A stretch of DNA of 64,000 nt, taken from contig JAXMCI010000010.1 in the NCBI GenBank assembly GCA_046349435.1, forward strand, positions 124,001 through 188,000. The letters are read 5' to 3'. The position numbers were made by a program, and so were the translations under genes. This stretch comes from JAXMCI01 sp046349435 (GTDB lineage: Bacteria > Pseudomonadota > Alphaproteobacteria > Dongiales > Dongiaceae). Positions 8,357 to 16,616 of the stretch are shown here, piece after piece (position 1 is the stretch's first letter; every line of letters starts with the position of its first letter). The notes beneath the pieces were generated by a model. The model was not told the DNA's origin. It made no database searches and saw nothing but the letters and a program-made list of their open reading frames with translations.

Positions 8357-9139
8357 CTAGAGCGGCGGCAGCGGCTCGTAGGGATGGCCGAGCCACTTGC
8401 GGGTGAGCTGGTCGAGCTCGCCGCTCATCATGATCGAGTAGATGTAGGTGTTGAGCCAGTTGAGCAGGTTCTGCTCGCTCATGGCGACCGCCATGTGGGC
8501 GGGGCCGCGGGCGAGCACGAACTTGCGGTCGAACTCCTTGCCGGCGTTCTGCTTCATCAGCTCCTGCACCACCAGGCTGTTGGTGGCGAACAGCTCGGCC
8601 TGGCCGGACATGTAGGCGGCGGCGGCCGTGGCGTCGTCCTCGGTGCGCAGGAAGTTGGTCTTCGGGTTCATCGCCGAGAGCTCGAGGTCCTGGGTGGTGC
8701 CCTTGGTCGCCGCCACCTTGTGGTCGCCGAGCTGGTCGGCCGAGCTGATGGCCAGCGACTTGGGGCCGTAGACCGCGTCGTAGGTGTCGGCATAGGGCGC
8801 CGTGAACATCACCTGCTTGGCCCGCTCCGGGGTCATGCCCATCGCCGCGATGACGATGTCGACCTTGTCGGTGACCAGGTAGGGAATGCGGTTGGCGCTG
8901 GTGATCGGCTGCAGCTCGATCTTGACGCCGAGCGCCTTGGCGATGCCCTGGGCGAGGTCGACGTCGAGCCCGACCGGGTTGCGGTTGGCGTCCTGCGAGC
9001 CGAAGGGCGGCACGTCGAGCGGCACGCCGATGCGCACCACGCCCTTCGAGATGATGTCCTGCAGCTTGTCGGCATGCGCCGCGGCGGCCAGCGTCGCCGT
9101 CATGGCGAAGGCGGCGAAGGCTGTTATCAGGCGTTTCAT
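8357..9139 (-). CDS. ABC transporter substrate-binding protein, polar amino acid family
   Basis: This periplasmic binding protein delivers substrate to the permeases encoded upstream. A Sec signal peptide covers residues 1-23, with cleavage predicted after AHA. The mature part has the family 3 solute-binding layout: VVRIGVPLDVPPFGSQD, the PVGLDVDLAQGIAKALG segment and the TPERAKQVMFTAPYADTYDA region. Length is 260 residues. It is the last gene of the operon permease-permease-ATPase-binding protein, 27 bases after the ATPase. The ligand cannot be read from sequence; the neighbouring deacylase and RidA protein suggest an amino acid or acylated derivative. Confidence 0.88.
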   Translation of the reverse strand: MKRLITAFAAFAMTATLAAAAHADKLQDIISKGVVRIGVPLDVPPFGSQDANRNPVGLDVDLAQGIAKALGVKIELQPITSANRIPYLVTDKVDIVIAAMGMTPERAKQVMFTAPYADTYDAVYGPKSLAISSADQLGDHKVAATKGTTQDLELSAMNPKTNFLRTEDDATAAAAYMSGQAELFATNSLVVQELMKQNAGKEFDRKFVLARGPAHMAVAMSEQNLLNWLNTYIYSIMMSGELDQLTRKWLGHPYEPLPPL

Positions 9140-9166
9140 GGTCGGTTCTCCTCTCCTGTTTGACTG

Positions 9167-9884
<718 letters not shown>

Positions 9885-9898
<14 letters not shown>

Positions 9899-10535
9899 GG
9901 AACCGGCGCTCCAGCATCCCGCTCCAGCGCGTCAGCGGGAAGCAGACGATGAAATAGAGGGCGGCCACCGTCAGGTAGACGAGCAGCGGCCGGTAGGTCA
10001 CGGCGGTGGTCATCTGGCCCTCGCGGGTGAGCTCGACGAAGCCGATCGTCGAGGCCAGCGAGGTGTCCTTGATGAGCTGCACCAGGAAGCCCACGGTCGG
10101 CGGGGTGGCGATGCGCAGCGCCTGCGGCAGGATGATGTAGCGGAGCTGCTCGACGAAGCCGAGGCCGAGCGAGGCGCCGGCCTCCCACTGCGTCTTCGGG
10201 ATGGCGTCGAGCGCGCCGCGCCAGATCTCGCCGAGGAAGGCGCCGGCATAGACCGACAGCGCCGTCGCGGCGGCGATCCAGGCCGGCACGTCGATCCCGA
10301 CGATCGCCAGCCCGAAATAGAGCGCGAAGATCCAGACCAGCAGCGGGGTGCCCTGCACCGCCTGGGTGTAGGCGATGCCGACGACCCGCAGCGGCAGGGC
10401 GCGGGCGAACTGCAGCAGCGCCACCGCCATGCCGATGACCGTGCCGCCGACGAAGGCGGCGGCGGTCAGCAGCAGCGTCCAGCGCAGGGCCGCGACCAGG
10501 AAGACGACGTCGATCCATTCGAAGGAGCGGATCAT
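9885..10535 (-). CDS. Polar amino acid ABC transporter permease (second)
   Basis: An inner-membrane permease of 216 residues with about five hydrophobic helices. The cytoplasmic EAA loop, EAGASLGLGFVEQLRYIILPQAL, which contacts the ATPase, lies in the C-terminal half. It probably pairs with the other permease as a heterodimer. Its ATG overlaps the stop of the upstream permease gene in an ATGA arrangement. Confidence 0.9.
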
Positions 10536-11194
10536 CGGCGGGCGAAGAGGCGCGCATGGATCAGCGCGAAGAGGCCGCGGAAGATGAGGGCGAGGGCGAG
10601 ATAGACGACGCCCACCACGGTGTAGACCTCGAAGTCGCGGAAGGTGCGCGACTGGATCACCGAGGCCTGGTGGAAGAGGTCCTCGACGGAGATCAGCGAG
10701 GCCGCCGAGGTCGCCAGCATCAGCAGCGTGAACTGGCTGGCCAGCGACGGGAACATCATGCGCAGGGCGGGGAACAGCACGATGTGGCGGAACACCTGCA
10801 GCGGCGAGAGGCCGAGCGCCAGCCCGGCCTCGATCTGGGTCGGCGGGATCGCCTGCAGGCCGGCGCGCACGATCTCGGTGGCGTAGGCGCCGAGGTTGAC
10901 GGTCAGCGCGATGGCCGCCGCCACCGGCGCGTCGAAGCGGATGCCGAGGCTGGGCAGGCCGAAGAAGACGAGGAACAGCTGGATCAGCAGCGGGGTGTTG
11001 CGGATCGCCTCGACATAGGTGACGGCGGCGAGCCGCAGCGGCTTCGGCCCGTAGAGCCGGGCGCAGGCGCCGAGGATGCCGAGCGCCAGCCCGCCGACGA
11101 TGGCGATCCCGGTCAGGGCCAGGGTGGTCGCCACGCCGTCGAGCAGCGAGGGCCAGTAGGCCAGCACGTCCCGGAACTGGAAGTGATACTTCAC
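10532..11194 (-). CDS. Polar amino acid ABC transporter permease (first)
   Basis: First gene of the ABC operon. It encodes a 220-residue permease with the HisM/GlnP-type topology; the EAA loop (EAGLALGLSPLQVFRHIVLFPAL) sits at about residues 140-162. The N-terminal MKYHFQFRDVLAYWPSLLDG is typical of this family. It is transcribed from the promoter/operator at 11232-11261, about 40 bases upstream of the start codon, and is divergent from the TetR gene. Confidence 0.9.
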   Translation of the reverse strand: MKYHFQFRDVLAYWPSLLDGVATTLALTGIAIVGGLALGILGACARLYGPKPLRLAAVTYVEAIRNTPLLIQLFLVFFGLPSLGIRFDAPVAAAIALTVNLGAYATEIVRAGLQAIPPTQIEAGLALGLSPLQVFRHIVLFPALRMMFPSLASQFTLLMLATSAASLISVEDLFHQASVIQSRTFRDFEVYTVVGVVYLALALIFRGLFALIHARLFARR

Positions 11195-11231
11195 AGGCGC
11201 GGGCCCCCCGCTTTCGCGCTGTTCAGCGATT

Positions 11232-11261
11232 TCACTTACTGGTAAGTCAGTCGCCTGTCAA
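11232..11261 (-). promoter_or_regulatory. Promoter with TetR-type operator for the ABC operon
   Basis: Read on the minus strand there is TTGACA (11261-11256), a 17-base spacer and TAAGTG (11238-11233). The palindrome TCACTTACTGGTAAGTCA (11232-11249) overlaps the -10, with exact ACTTAC/GTAAGT half sites. The sequence from -35 through the operator repeats that in front of the RidA gene (6943-6972) almost base for base, so one repressor, probably the adjacent TetR protein, should bind both. Confidence 0.74.
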
Positions 11262-11338
11262 CTCGGCGGCTGGGGCGATGGAGGCCGGCCCCCGGGCGCG
11301 ACGGCGAACCTCCCCGACCGGGCCCGGGCGCGCTATAG

Positions 11339-12013
11339 ATGGCGACCCGGCGGCGGGGCCAGAGGGGGCGCATGCAGGACCGGATCAAGTCAGTGGCGCT
11401 GGAGCTGCTCATCCAGCACGGCTATCGCGGCGTCAGCTTCGGCGACATCGCCGAGCGGCTGTCGACCACCCGGGCCAACATCCACTACCACTTCGGCAAC
11501 AAGCAGCGGCTCGTCGAGGAGGTGCTGGAGGACTATGTCCGCGAGACGCTGGCCGCCCTCCAGGAGGTCTGGACGGCGCCCGGGGTGACGCTGGCCGGCC
11601 GCATCGAGCAGATGCTCGAATACAGCCGCCGGCGCCACGCCAAGTACAACCCGCCCGGGCACCAGGGCCGGCCCTGGAGCCTGATCGCCCGGATGCGCCA
11701 GGACAGCGACGCGCTGACCGACGACGGCCGCGCCGCGCTGCAGCGCTTCGGCCGCGAGCTGATGGCCTGCGTCGTCGCCGCCATCGAGGACGCCAAGCAG
11801 CGCGGCGAGTTCTCCGCCTCGCTGCCGGTGCAGGACGTGGCGCTGCTGCTGGTCAGCCTCGCCAACAGCGCCGGGCCGATCACCCAGGACGCCGGCAGCT
11901 TCGAGCGGCTGGAGCAGCTCTACCTGGCCTTCGCCCGCATCCTCAACCACGCCTACGGCGCGGCGGCGCCGGCCGGGCGGCAGGCCCTTCAGGGGACGCG
12001 CCCGACGCGATAG
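11339..12013 (+). CDS. TetR/AcrR family transcriptional regulator
   Basis: A likely local repressor. The N-terminal helix-turn-helix is clear: ALELLIQHGYRGVSFGDIAERLSTTRANIHYHFGNKQRLVEEVLEDY, at about residues 20-66. The C-terminal ligand domain has no recognised specificity. The length is 224 residues from the first ATG. An internal ATG at 11372 has a better ribosome site (GAGGGGG) and could be the true start, giving 213 residues. It is divergent from the ABC operon across the operator at 11232-11249, the standard layout for a TetR repressor of its neighbour. Its effector is unknown. Confidence 0.88.
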   Translation: MATRRRGQRGRMQDRIKSVALELLIQHGYRGVSFGDIAERLSTTRANIHYHFGNKQRLVEEVLEDYVRETLAALQEVWTAPGVTLAGRIEQMLEYSRRRHAKYNPPGHQGRPWSLIARMRQDSDALTDDGRAALQRFGRELMACVVAAIEDAKQRGEFSASLPVQDVALLLVSLANSAGPITQDAGSFERLEQLYLAFARILNHAYGAAAPAGRQALQGTRPTR

Positions 12014-12030
12014 GGCTCGCAGTCGAGCCC
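12013..12030. terminator. Short hairpin between convergent genes
   Basis: A seven-base stem (GGGCTCG, loop CAGT, CGAGCCC) starts at the last base of the TetR stop codon and lies in the 31-base gap before the convergent LivH-type gene end. A T-tract is missing, so it is only a terminator-like structure. Confidence 0.45.
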
Positions 12031-12044
12031 GCCCGCACCCGGCC

Positions 12045-13382
12045 TCAGATCCGCTCGGTGCCGAGCCGGGTGTCGACGCCGCGGCCGGTGAGCCCGTTGG
12101 GCCGGAAGGTGAGGACCAGGATCAGCACGCAGAACACCGCGACGTCGCGGTAGAGCGTGTCGAGATAGCCCGCCCAGTAGGCCTCGAACAGGCCGATGGC
12201 GATGCCGCCCAGCGCCGCGCCGGCGAGCGAGCCGATGCCGCCGAGCAGCGCCGCGGTGAGCGCCTTGAAGCCGACGATGTAGCCCATGTAGGGCTCGACC
12301 CCGCCATAGTAGAGCGCCACCACGGTGCCGCCGGCGGCGGCCAGGGCGGCGCCCAGCATGAAGGTCGCGGCGACCGTGCGGCCGACGTCGATGCCGAGCA
12401 TCGCCGCCATGACGCGGTCCTCGGCGCAGGCCCGCTGCGCCCGGCCGAAGCGGCTGCCGACGATGAGCCGCCAGAGGCCGAGCATCAGCACCCCGGCGGT
12501 GCCGGCGAGCAGCAGCTGGCCGCTGGTGACGCGCAGCGCGAAGCCGCCGCTCTCGAGGACCGAGCGGCCCTGGTTGAGCAGCGGCGGCAGGAACACGACA
12601 TGCGTGCCCTGGACCAGCCGGGCATATTCCTGCAGCCCGATCGACAGGCCGATGGCGGCGATCAGCGGCGTCAGCCGCGAGCTTCCCAGCATCGGCCGGT
12701 AGAGCAGCCGGTCGGCGAGCCAGCCATAGCCCGAGGTCATCGCCATGCTGGCGACCAGCGCGAGCGCCAGCACGACGGGCAGCGGCAGGCCGGTGCCGCT
12801 CAGCAGCAGGAACAGGATCGCCGCCCCGAAGGCGCCGATCATGTAGAGCTCGCCGAAGGCGAAGTTGATGATCCCGGTGATGCCGTAGACCATGGTGTAG
12901 CCGAAGGCGATCAGCGCGTAGGTGCTGCCGACCGTGAGCCCGTTCAGCGTCTGCTGCAGGAAGTAGGCGACGCTCTTGCCGATCGGCCAGGGCTCGGCCC
13001 GGGCCGCCAGCGGCGGCGCCAGGTCCTCGAGCAGCTCGATCGCCGGCAGCTGCAGGCTGCGCAACAGCAGCACCAGCTGGCTGAGCGCGAGCGGGCCGTA
13101 CGCGCTGCTCTCCGCCGCCGCCAGGCGCCAGCCGAGATGCTCGGTGCGGCGGTCGACGAAGCGGCAGGTCAGCCGGCCGGCGCGCATGTCCGCGGCCGGT
13201 GCGGGCCAGGCGAGGGCGACGACGCGGAGCCCGCCCTGGTCCTCGCTGTGCGCCGTGACCGCCAGCCGCTCGGCACCGACCACGAGGCCCGGCAGCAGCG
13301 CCCGGCAGAGTCCCTCCGGGCCGCGGTCCGAGCCGCAGCCGGCAACGGCCAGCAGCAGCAGCAGCGGCAGCAGGCGGCGCAT
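12045..13382 (-). CDS. LivH-type branched-chain amino acid ABC permease with lipoprotein-like N-terminal extension
   Basis: The C-terminal 290 or so residues form a LivH-type permease: LQQTLNGLTVGSTYALIAFGYTMVYGITGIINFAFGELYMIGAF near the start and AALLGGIGSLAGAALGGIAIGLFEAYWAGY near the end. Ahead of it is an unusual 150-residue head. It starts with a lipoprotein signal (MRRLLPLLLLLAVAGC, lipobox VAGC, chosen start 13382) followed by a soluble, probably periplasmic segment. Ordinary LivH proteins start almost directly with the first helix. No LivM, LivF, LivG or binding protein gene lies nearby, so the partners must be elsewhere. An upstream in-frame start at 13433 is possible but would bury the signal peptide. 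Confidence 0.82.
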   Translation of the reverse strand: MRRLLPLLLLLAVAGCGSDRGPEGLCRALLPGLVVGAERLAVTAHSEDQGGLRVVALAWPAPAADMRAGRLTCRFVDRRTEHLGWRLAAAESSAYGPLALSQLVLLLRSLQLPAIELLEDLAPPLAARAEPWPIGKSVAYFLQQTLNGLTVGSTYALIAFGYTMVYGITGIINFAFGELYMIGAFGAAILFLLLSGTGLPLPVVLALALVASMAMTSGYGWLADRLLYRPMLGSSRLTPLIAAIGLSIGLQEYARLVQGTHVVFLPPLLNQGRSVLESGGFALRVTSGQLLLAGTAGVLMLGLWRLIVGSRFGRAQRACAEDRVMAAMLGIDVGRTVAATFMLGAALAAAGGTVVALYYGGVEPYMGYIVGFKALTAALLGGIGSLAGAALGGIAIGLFEAYWAGYLDTLYRDVAVFCVLILVLTFRPNGLTGRGVDTRLGTERI

Positions 13383-13465
13383 CACGGTCGGTGCGGGCGA
13401 GGGCATGCGGGCATCGGCCGGGCACAGTAGCATCCGGCATGCCCGGCCGGGTCAGCCTCGTCGTA

Positions 13466-13966
13466 TCAGTCCTGGAAGTCCTCCCAGGCGTGGCGGTAGG
13501 CGACGAAGCCGGCCCGCTCGTAGGTGCCGATCGCCGCCGGGTCGTCGCAGGTGTCGGTGTGCAGCCAGAGCCGGCGCGGCCGACGCAGCCACAGCGCCCG
13601 CACCGCCCGGTCGAGGAGATAGGGTCCGAGCCGCTGTCCCTTGGCCTCCGGCCGCAGCCCGAAATGGGTGATCTCGATGCCGCCCTCGGCGTCGTCGACC
13701 GCCTCGCAGAACCCGGCCACCGCATCGCCGAGCGCGAGGAGGAAGAGGTGGGTGTCCGGCGCGGCGAGAAAGCCGTCCAGCTCCGTGGGGATCATGCGCA
13801 GCCGCAGGTCCCACTGCACCGGCGTGCCGACGGCGCGATAGAGCGCGAGGTAGTCGGGGCGGGCCAGGCGGCGCGCGGCCACCTCGGCATCGGGCCGCGG
13901 CGGCGGCAGGGCCGGCGTCCGCGGCGCCGCCCGCTGCTCCAAGTAGGTGACCCACAGCCGGACCAT
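13466..13966 (-). CDS. GNAT family N-acetyltransferase
   Basis: A 166-residue protein with the GCN5-related acetyltransferase fold. The core strand is GIEITHFGLRPEAKG, followed by the acetyl-CoA binding loop GQRLGPYLLDRAVRALW. The C-terminal segment LHTDTCDDPAAIGTYERAGFVAYRH carries the family's A-x-x-x-Y-x-x-x-G-F pattern. The ATG at 13966 starts MVRLWVTYLEQR. Substrate unknown. It is divergent from the SDR-family gene with a gap of about 90 bases. Confidence 0.85.
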   Translation of the reverse strand: MVRLWVTYLEQRAAPRTPALPPPRPDAEVAARRLARPDYLALYRAVGTPVQWDLRLRMIPTELDGFLAAPDTHLFLLALGDAVAGFCEAVDDAEGGIEITHFGLRPEAKGQRLGPYLLDRAVRALWLRRPRRLWLHTDTCDDPAAIGTYERAGFVAYRHAWEDFQD

Positions 13967-14059
13967 CCGCCCGGTATAGTGCCTGGCTGCCCGTCCACCA
14001 ATGCCGGTTGCAGATGCTCGCGCAGCGGCTAGGCTTGCGGCAGGATCGGGGGCCTGCCC

Positions 14060-15286
14060 GTGCGCATCCTGCTGACCGGCGCCAACGGCTTCATCGGCCG
14101 CTACCTCCTGGCGCGCCTGCTGGCGGCGGGCCACGCGGTGGTGCCTGCGGTCCGCCGGCCGGCCGAAACCGACCGGCTGCTGCCGGCGCCGGCCTCGATC
14201 GGGATCGACCTCAATCGCGACACCGACCCGGCCGTCTGGCGGCCGCGGCTGGCCGGGATCGACGCGGTGATCAACTGTGCCGGCATATTGCAGGGCCGCC
14301 CGGGCCAGTCGATCGCGGCGATTCACGATGCGGCGCCTCGAGCCCTGTTCGAGGCCTGCCGAGCCGCCGGCGTGCGCCGGGTGATCCAGATCTCGGCGAT
14401 CAGCGCCGAGCCCGGCGCCGGCACGGCCTATGCGCTGACCAAGCACGCCGCCGACGCAGCGCTGGCGGCAAGCGACCTCGACTGGGTGATCCTGCGGCCC
14501 TCGCTGGTCTATGCCGAGGGTGCCTATGGCGGAACCGCCCTGTTCCGGGCGCTGGCCGCCATGCCGCTCGCGGTGCCGGTGGTCGGTGACGGACGGCAGC
14601 CGTTCCGGCCGATCCATGTCGACGACCTCGCCGCCGCCGTGCTCGCCATCCTCGATCGGCCGGCGATCCGCCGCCAGGTGATCGATCCCGTCGGGCCGGA
14701 GGAGCTGGAGCTTGGCGCGCTGCTGCTCGACCTGCGCCGCTGGCTCGGGCTCGCCCCGGCGCCGCTGCTGCGGGTCCCGTTGCCGCTGGTCCGGCTGGTA
14801 GCGCGGCTCGGCGACCTGGGCGGCGGGCCGCTCGGCACGACCGCGCTGCGCCAGCTCGCCTTCGGCAACAGCGGCGCGCTGGAGCCCTTCGTCGCGGCCA
14901 CCGGCGTGCGGCCGCGGCGCTGGCGCGACGCGCTGCTGGCGCGGCCGGCCCAGCCGCAGGATCGCTGGCATGCCCGGCTGACGTTGCTCCGCCCGGTGCT
15001 GCGCCTGGCGCTGGCGGCGCTCTGGCTGGGCTCCGGGCTGGTCGGGCTGCTGCAGCCTTCCGCCGCGACCGCCGTCACCCTGTCCGGGCTCGGTTTCGGC
15101 CCGACGGCGGCTGGAGTCGTGGCGATGCTGGCCTGCGCGGCCGACCTCGCGATCGGCGCTCGCGCTGGCGGCCGACCGCTCGCGCGCTCGCAGGCGCCGG
15201 TCGCTGGCGGGCCAGCTGGCGCGGCGGGCTACAGCCTGGTCCTCACGCGGCGCTGCTCTGGGCCGATCCGTTCGGGCCCCTGCTGA
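14060..15286 (+). CDS. NAD(P)-dependent SDR/epimerase with DoxX-like C-terminal domain (C-terminus shifted)
   Basis: The N-terminal 290 residues are an extended short-chain dehydrogenase of the NmrA/epimerase type: the Rossmann motif TGANGFIGRYLLARLL at residues 6-21 and AYALTKHAADAAL with the Tyr-x-x-x-Lys-like region. Residues from about 310 onward form hydrophobic DoxX-like helices (LRPVLRLALAALWLGSGLVGLLQP). After about residue 365 the frame stops looking like this family. The expected ending (DPFGPLLKNLPILVAIAILAVLERER) reads in another frame up to a TGA at 15343-15345. At least one, probably two, indels lie between about 15150 and 15245. The intact gene would overlap the DUF2269 gene by GTGA. 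Confidence 0.78.
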   Translation: MRILLTGANGFIGRYLLARLLAAGHAVVPAVRRPAETDRLLPAPASIGIDLNRDTDPAVWRPRLAGIDAVINCAGILQGRPGQSIAAIHDAAPRALFEACRAAGVRRVIQISAISAEPGAGTAYALTKHAADAALAASDLDWVILRPSLVYAEGAYGGTALFRALAAMPLAVPVVGDGRQPFRPIHVDDLAAAVLAILDRPAIRRQVIDPVGPEELELGALLLDLRRWLGLAPAPLLRVPLPLVRLVARLGDLGGGPLGTTALRQLAFGNSGALEPFVAATGVRPRRWRDALLARPAQPQDRWHARLTLLRPVLRLALAALWLGSGLVGLLQPSAATAVTLSGLGFGPTAAGVVAMLACAADLAIGARAGGRPLARSQAPVAGGPAGAAGYSLVLTRRCSGPIRSGPC

Positions 15287-15341
15287 AGAACCTGCCGATC
15301 CTCGTCGCCATCGCCATCCTTGCCGTGCTGGAGCGGGAGCG

Positions 15342-15839
15342 GTGACCGACCTGGCTGGCTGAAGCTGCTCCACGTGCTGAGCGCGGCGGTGCTGTTCGGC
15401 ACCGGGCTCGGCACCGCCTTCCACATGTGGCTCGCCCATCGCTCGGGCGACGTCCGGGCGATCGCCGCGGCGGCGCGCAACACGGTGCTGGCCGACTGGC
15501 TCTTCACCGCCCCCGCGGTGCTGCTGCAGCCGGCGACCGGCCTGCTGCTCGCCGGGCTCGCCGGCATCGACCTCACCTCGGGCTGGCTGCTCGCCGTCTA
15601 CGCGCCTCGCCGGCCGGGCCGGCGCCTGCTGGCTGGCTACATCCTGCGGCGTCCTGGTCCGGTGGTCTGGCTGCAGCTGCGCGTCCGCGCGCTGGCCGCC
15701 GCGGCGGTGGCTGCCGGCGGGCATGCCCTTGCCGCCGGCATATCACCGCTGCATGCGGGCCTGGTTCTGGCTGGGCTGGCCGGCTTTCGCCGCGGTGCTG
15801 GCGATCTACGCCCTGATGGTCGCCCGGCCGGAGCTCTGA
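15342..15839 (+). pseudogene. DUF2269 family integral membrane protein, multiple frameshifts
   Basis: The pieces of a DUF2269 membrane protein are all here but in different frames. GTGACCGACCTG at 15342 begins the protein, and the frame then shifts near 15352. WLKLLHVLSAAVLFGTGLGTAFHMW through LTSGWLLAVY reads in one frame to about 15600. After a further shift the middle GACWL and PVVWLQLRVR pieces appear. The ending MPLPPAYHRCMRAWFWLGWPAFAAVL to ARPEL reads in another frame to the TGA at 15837-15839. DUF2269 genes commonly follow SDR/DoxX genes like the one upstream, so this is a damaged conserved pair. With at least three shifts in 500 bases it is either decayed or badly sequenced. Confidence 0.75.
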
Positions 15840-15872
15840 CACCCATCGCCGGCCTTCGTCTAATCTGCCGCC

Positions 15873-16616
15873 ATGGAATGGACCGAGGAGGGCATCGTGC
15901 TCGCCGTCCGCCGCCATGGCGAGGGCGGCGCGGTGGTGACGCTGCTGACGCGCGGCCAGGGCCGCCATGCCGGGCTGGTGCGCGGCGCCTTCGGCCCGGC
16001 GCTGCGCGGCGTGCTGCAGCCCGGCAACCGGGTGCGCGGCCATTGGCGGGCGCGGCTGGCCGAGCATCTCGGCCACCTCGCGGTCGAGCCGGTGTCGAGC
16101 CGCGCCGCGGCGATCCTCGACGACCCGCTGCGGCTGGCCGCGCTCGACGCCGTCACGGCGCTGGCCGAGGCGGCGCTGCCCGAGCGCGAGCCGCACCCCG
16201 GGGTCCATGACCGGCTGGAGATGCTGCTCGAGCTGCTGGTCGGGCCGGCCCCGTCCGGGCTGTGGGGCGCCGCGCTGCTGCGCTGGGAGCTGGCCCTGCT
16301 CGCCGAGCTCGGCTTCGGCCTCGACCTCGCATCCTGCGCGGTGACCGGCGGGACGGCGGAGCTCGCCTATGTCTCGCCGCGCACCGGCCGGGCCGTGTCG
16401 CGGGCCGCCGCGGCGGCGTGGCGCGACCGGCTGCTGCCGCTGCCTGCCTTCCTGCTGTCGGACGCGGGCGAGGCCGACCGCGCCGGCCTGCTCGCCGGGC
16501 TCACCCTCACCGGCCGCTTCCTCGAGCGCGACGCGCTCGCCCATGCCGGCCCGGCCGGCGCCGCGGCGCTCGCCGCCCGCGCCCGCCTCGCCGAGCGCTG
16601 GCGCCGCCTCAGCTGA
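15873..16616 (+). CDS. recO: DNA repair protein RecO
   Basis: RecO loads RecA on SSB-coated single-stranded DNA in the RecF pathway. The 247-residue protein begins MEWTEEGIVLAVRRHGEGGAVVTLLTRGQGRHAGLVRG, the typical N-terminal OB-fold. It continues with the helical domain and LLRWELALLAELGFGLDLASCAVTG, where many homologues carry zinc ligands; only a single cysteine is obvious here. In relatives recO usually directly follows era. Its last eight bases overlap the convergent patatin gene end. Confidence 0.93.
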   Translation: MEWTEEGIVLAVRRHGEGGAVVTLLTRGQGRHAGLVRGAFGPALRGVLQPGNRVRGHWRARLAEHLGHLAVEPVSSRAAAILDDPLRLAALDAVTALAEAALPEREPHPGVHDRLEMLLELLVGPAPSGLWGAALLRWELALLAELGFGLDLASCAVTGGTAELAYVSPRTGRAVSRAAAAAWRDRLLPLPAFLLSDAGEADRAGLLAGLTLTGRFLERDALAHAGPAGAAALAARARLAERWRRLS

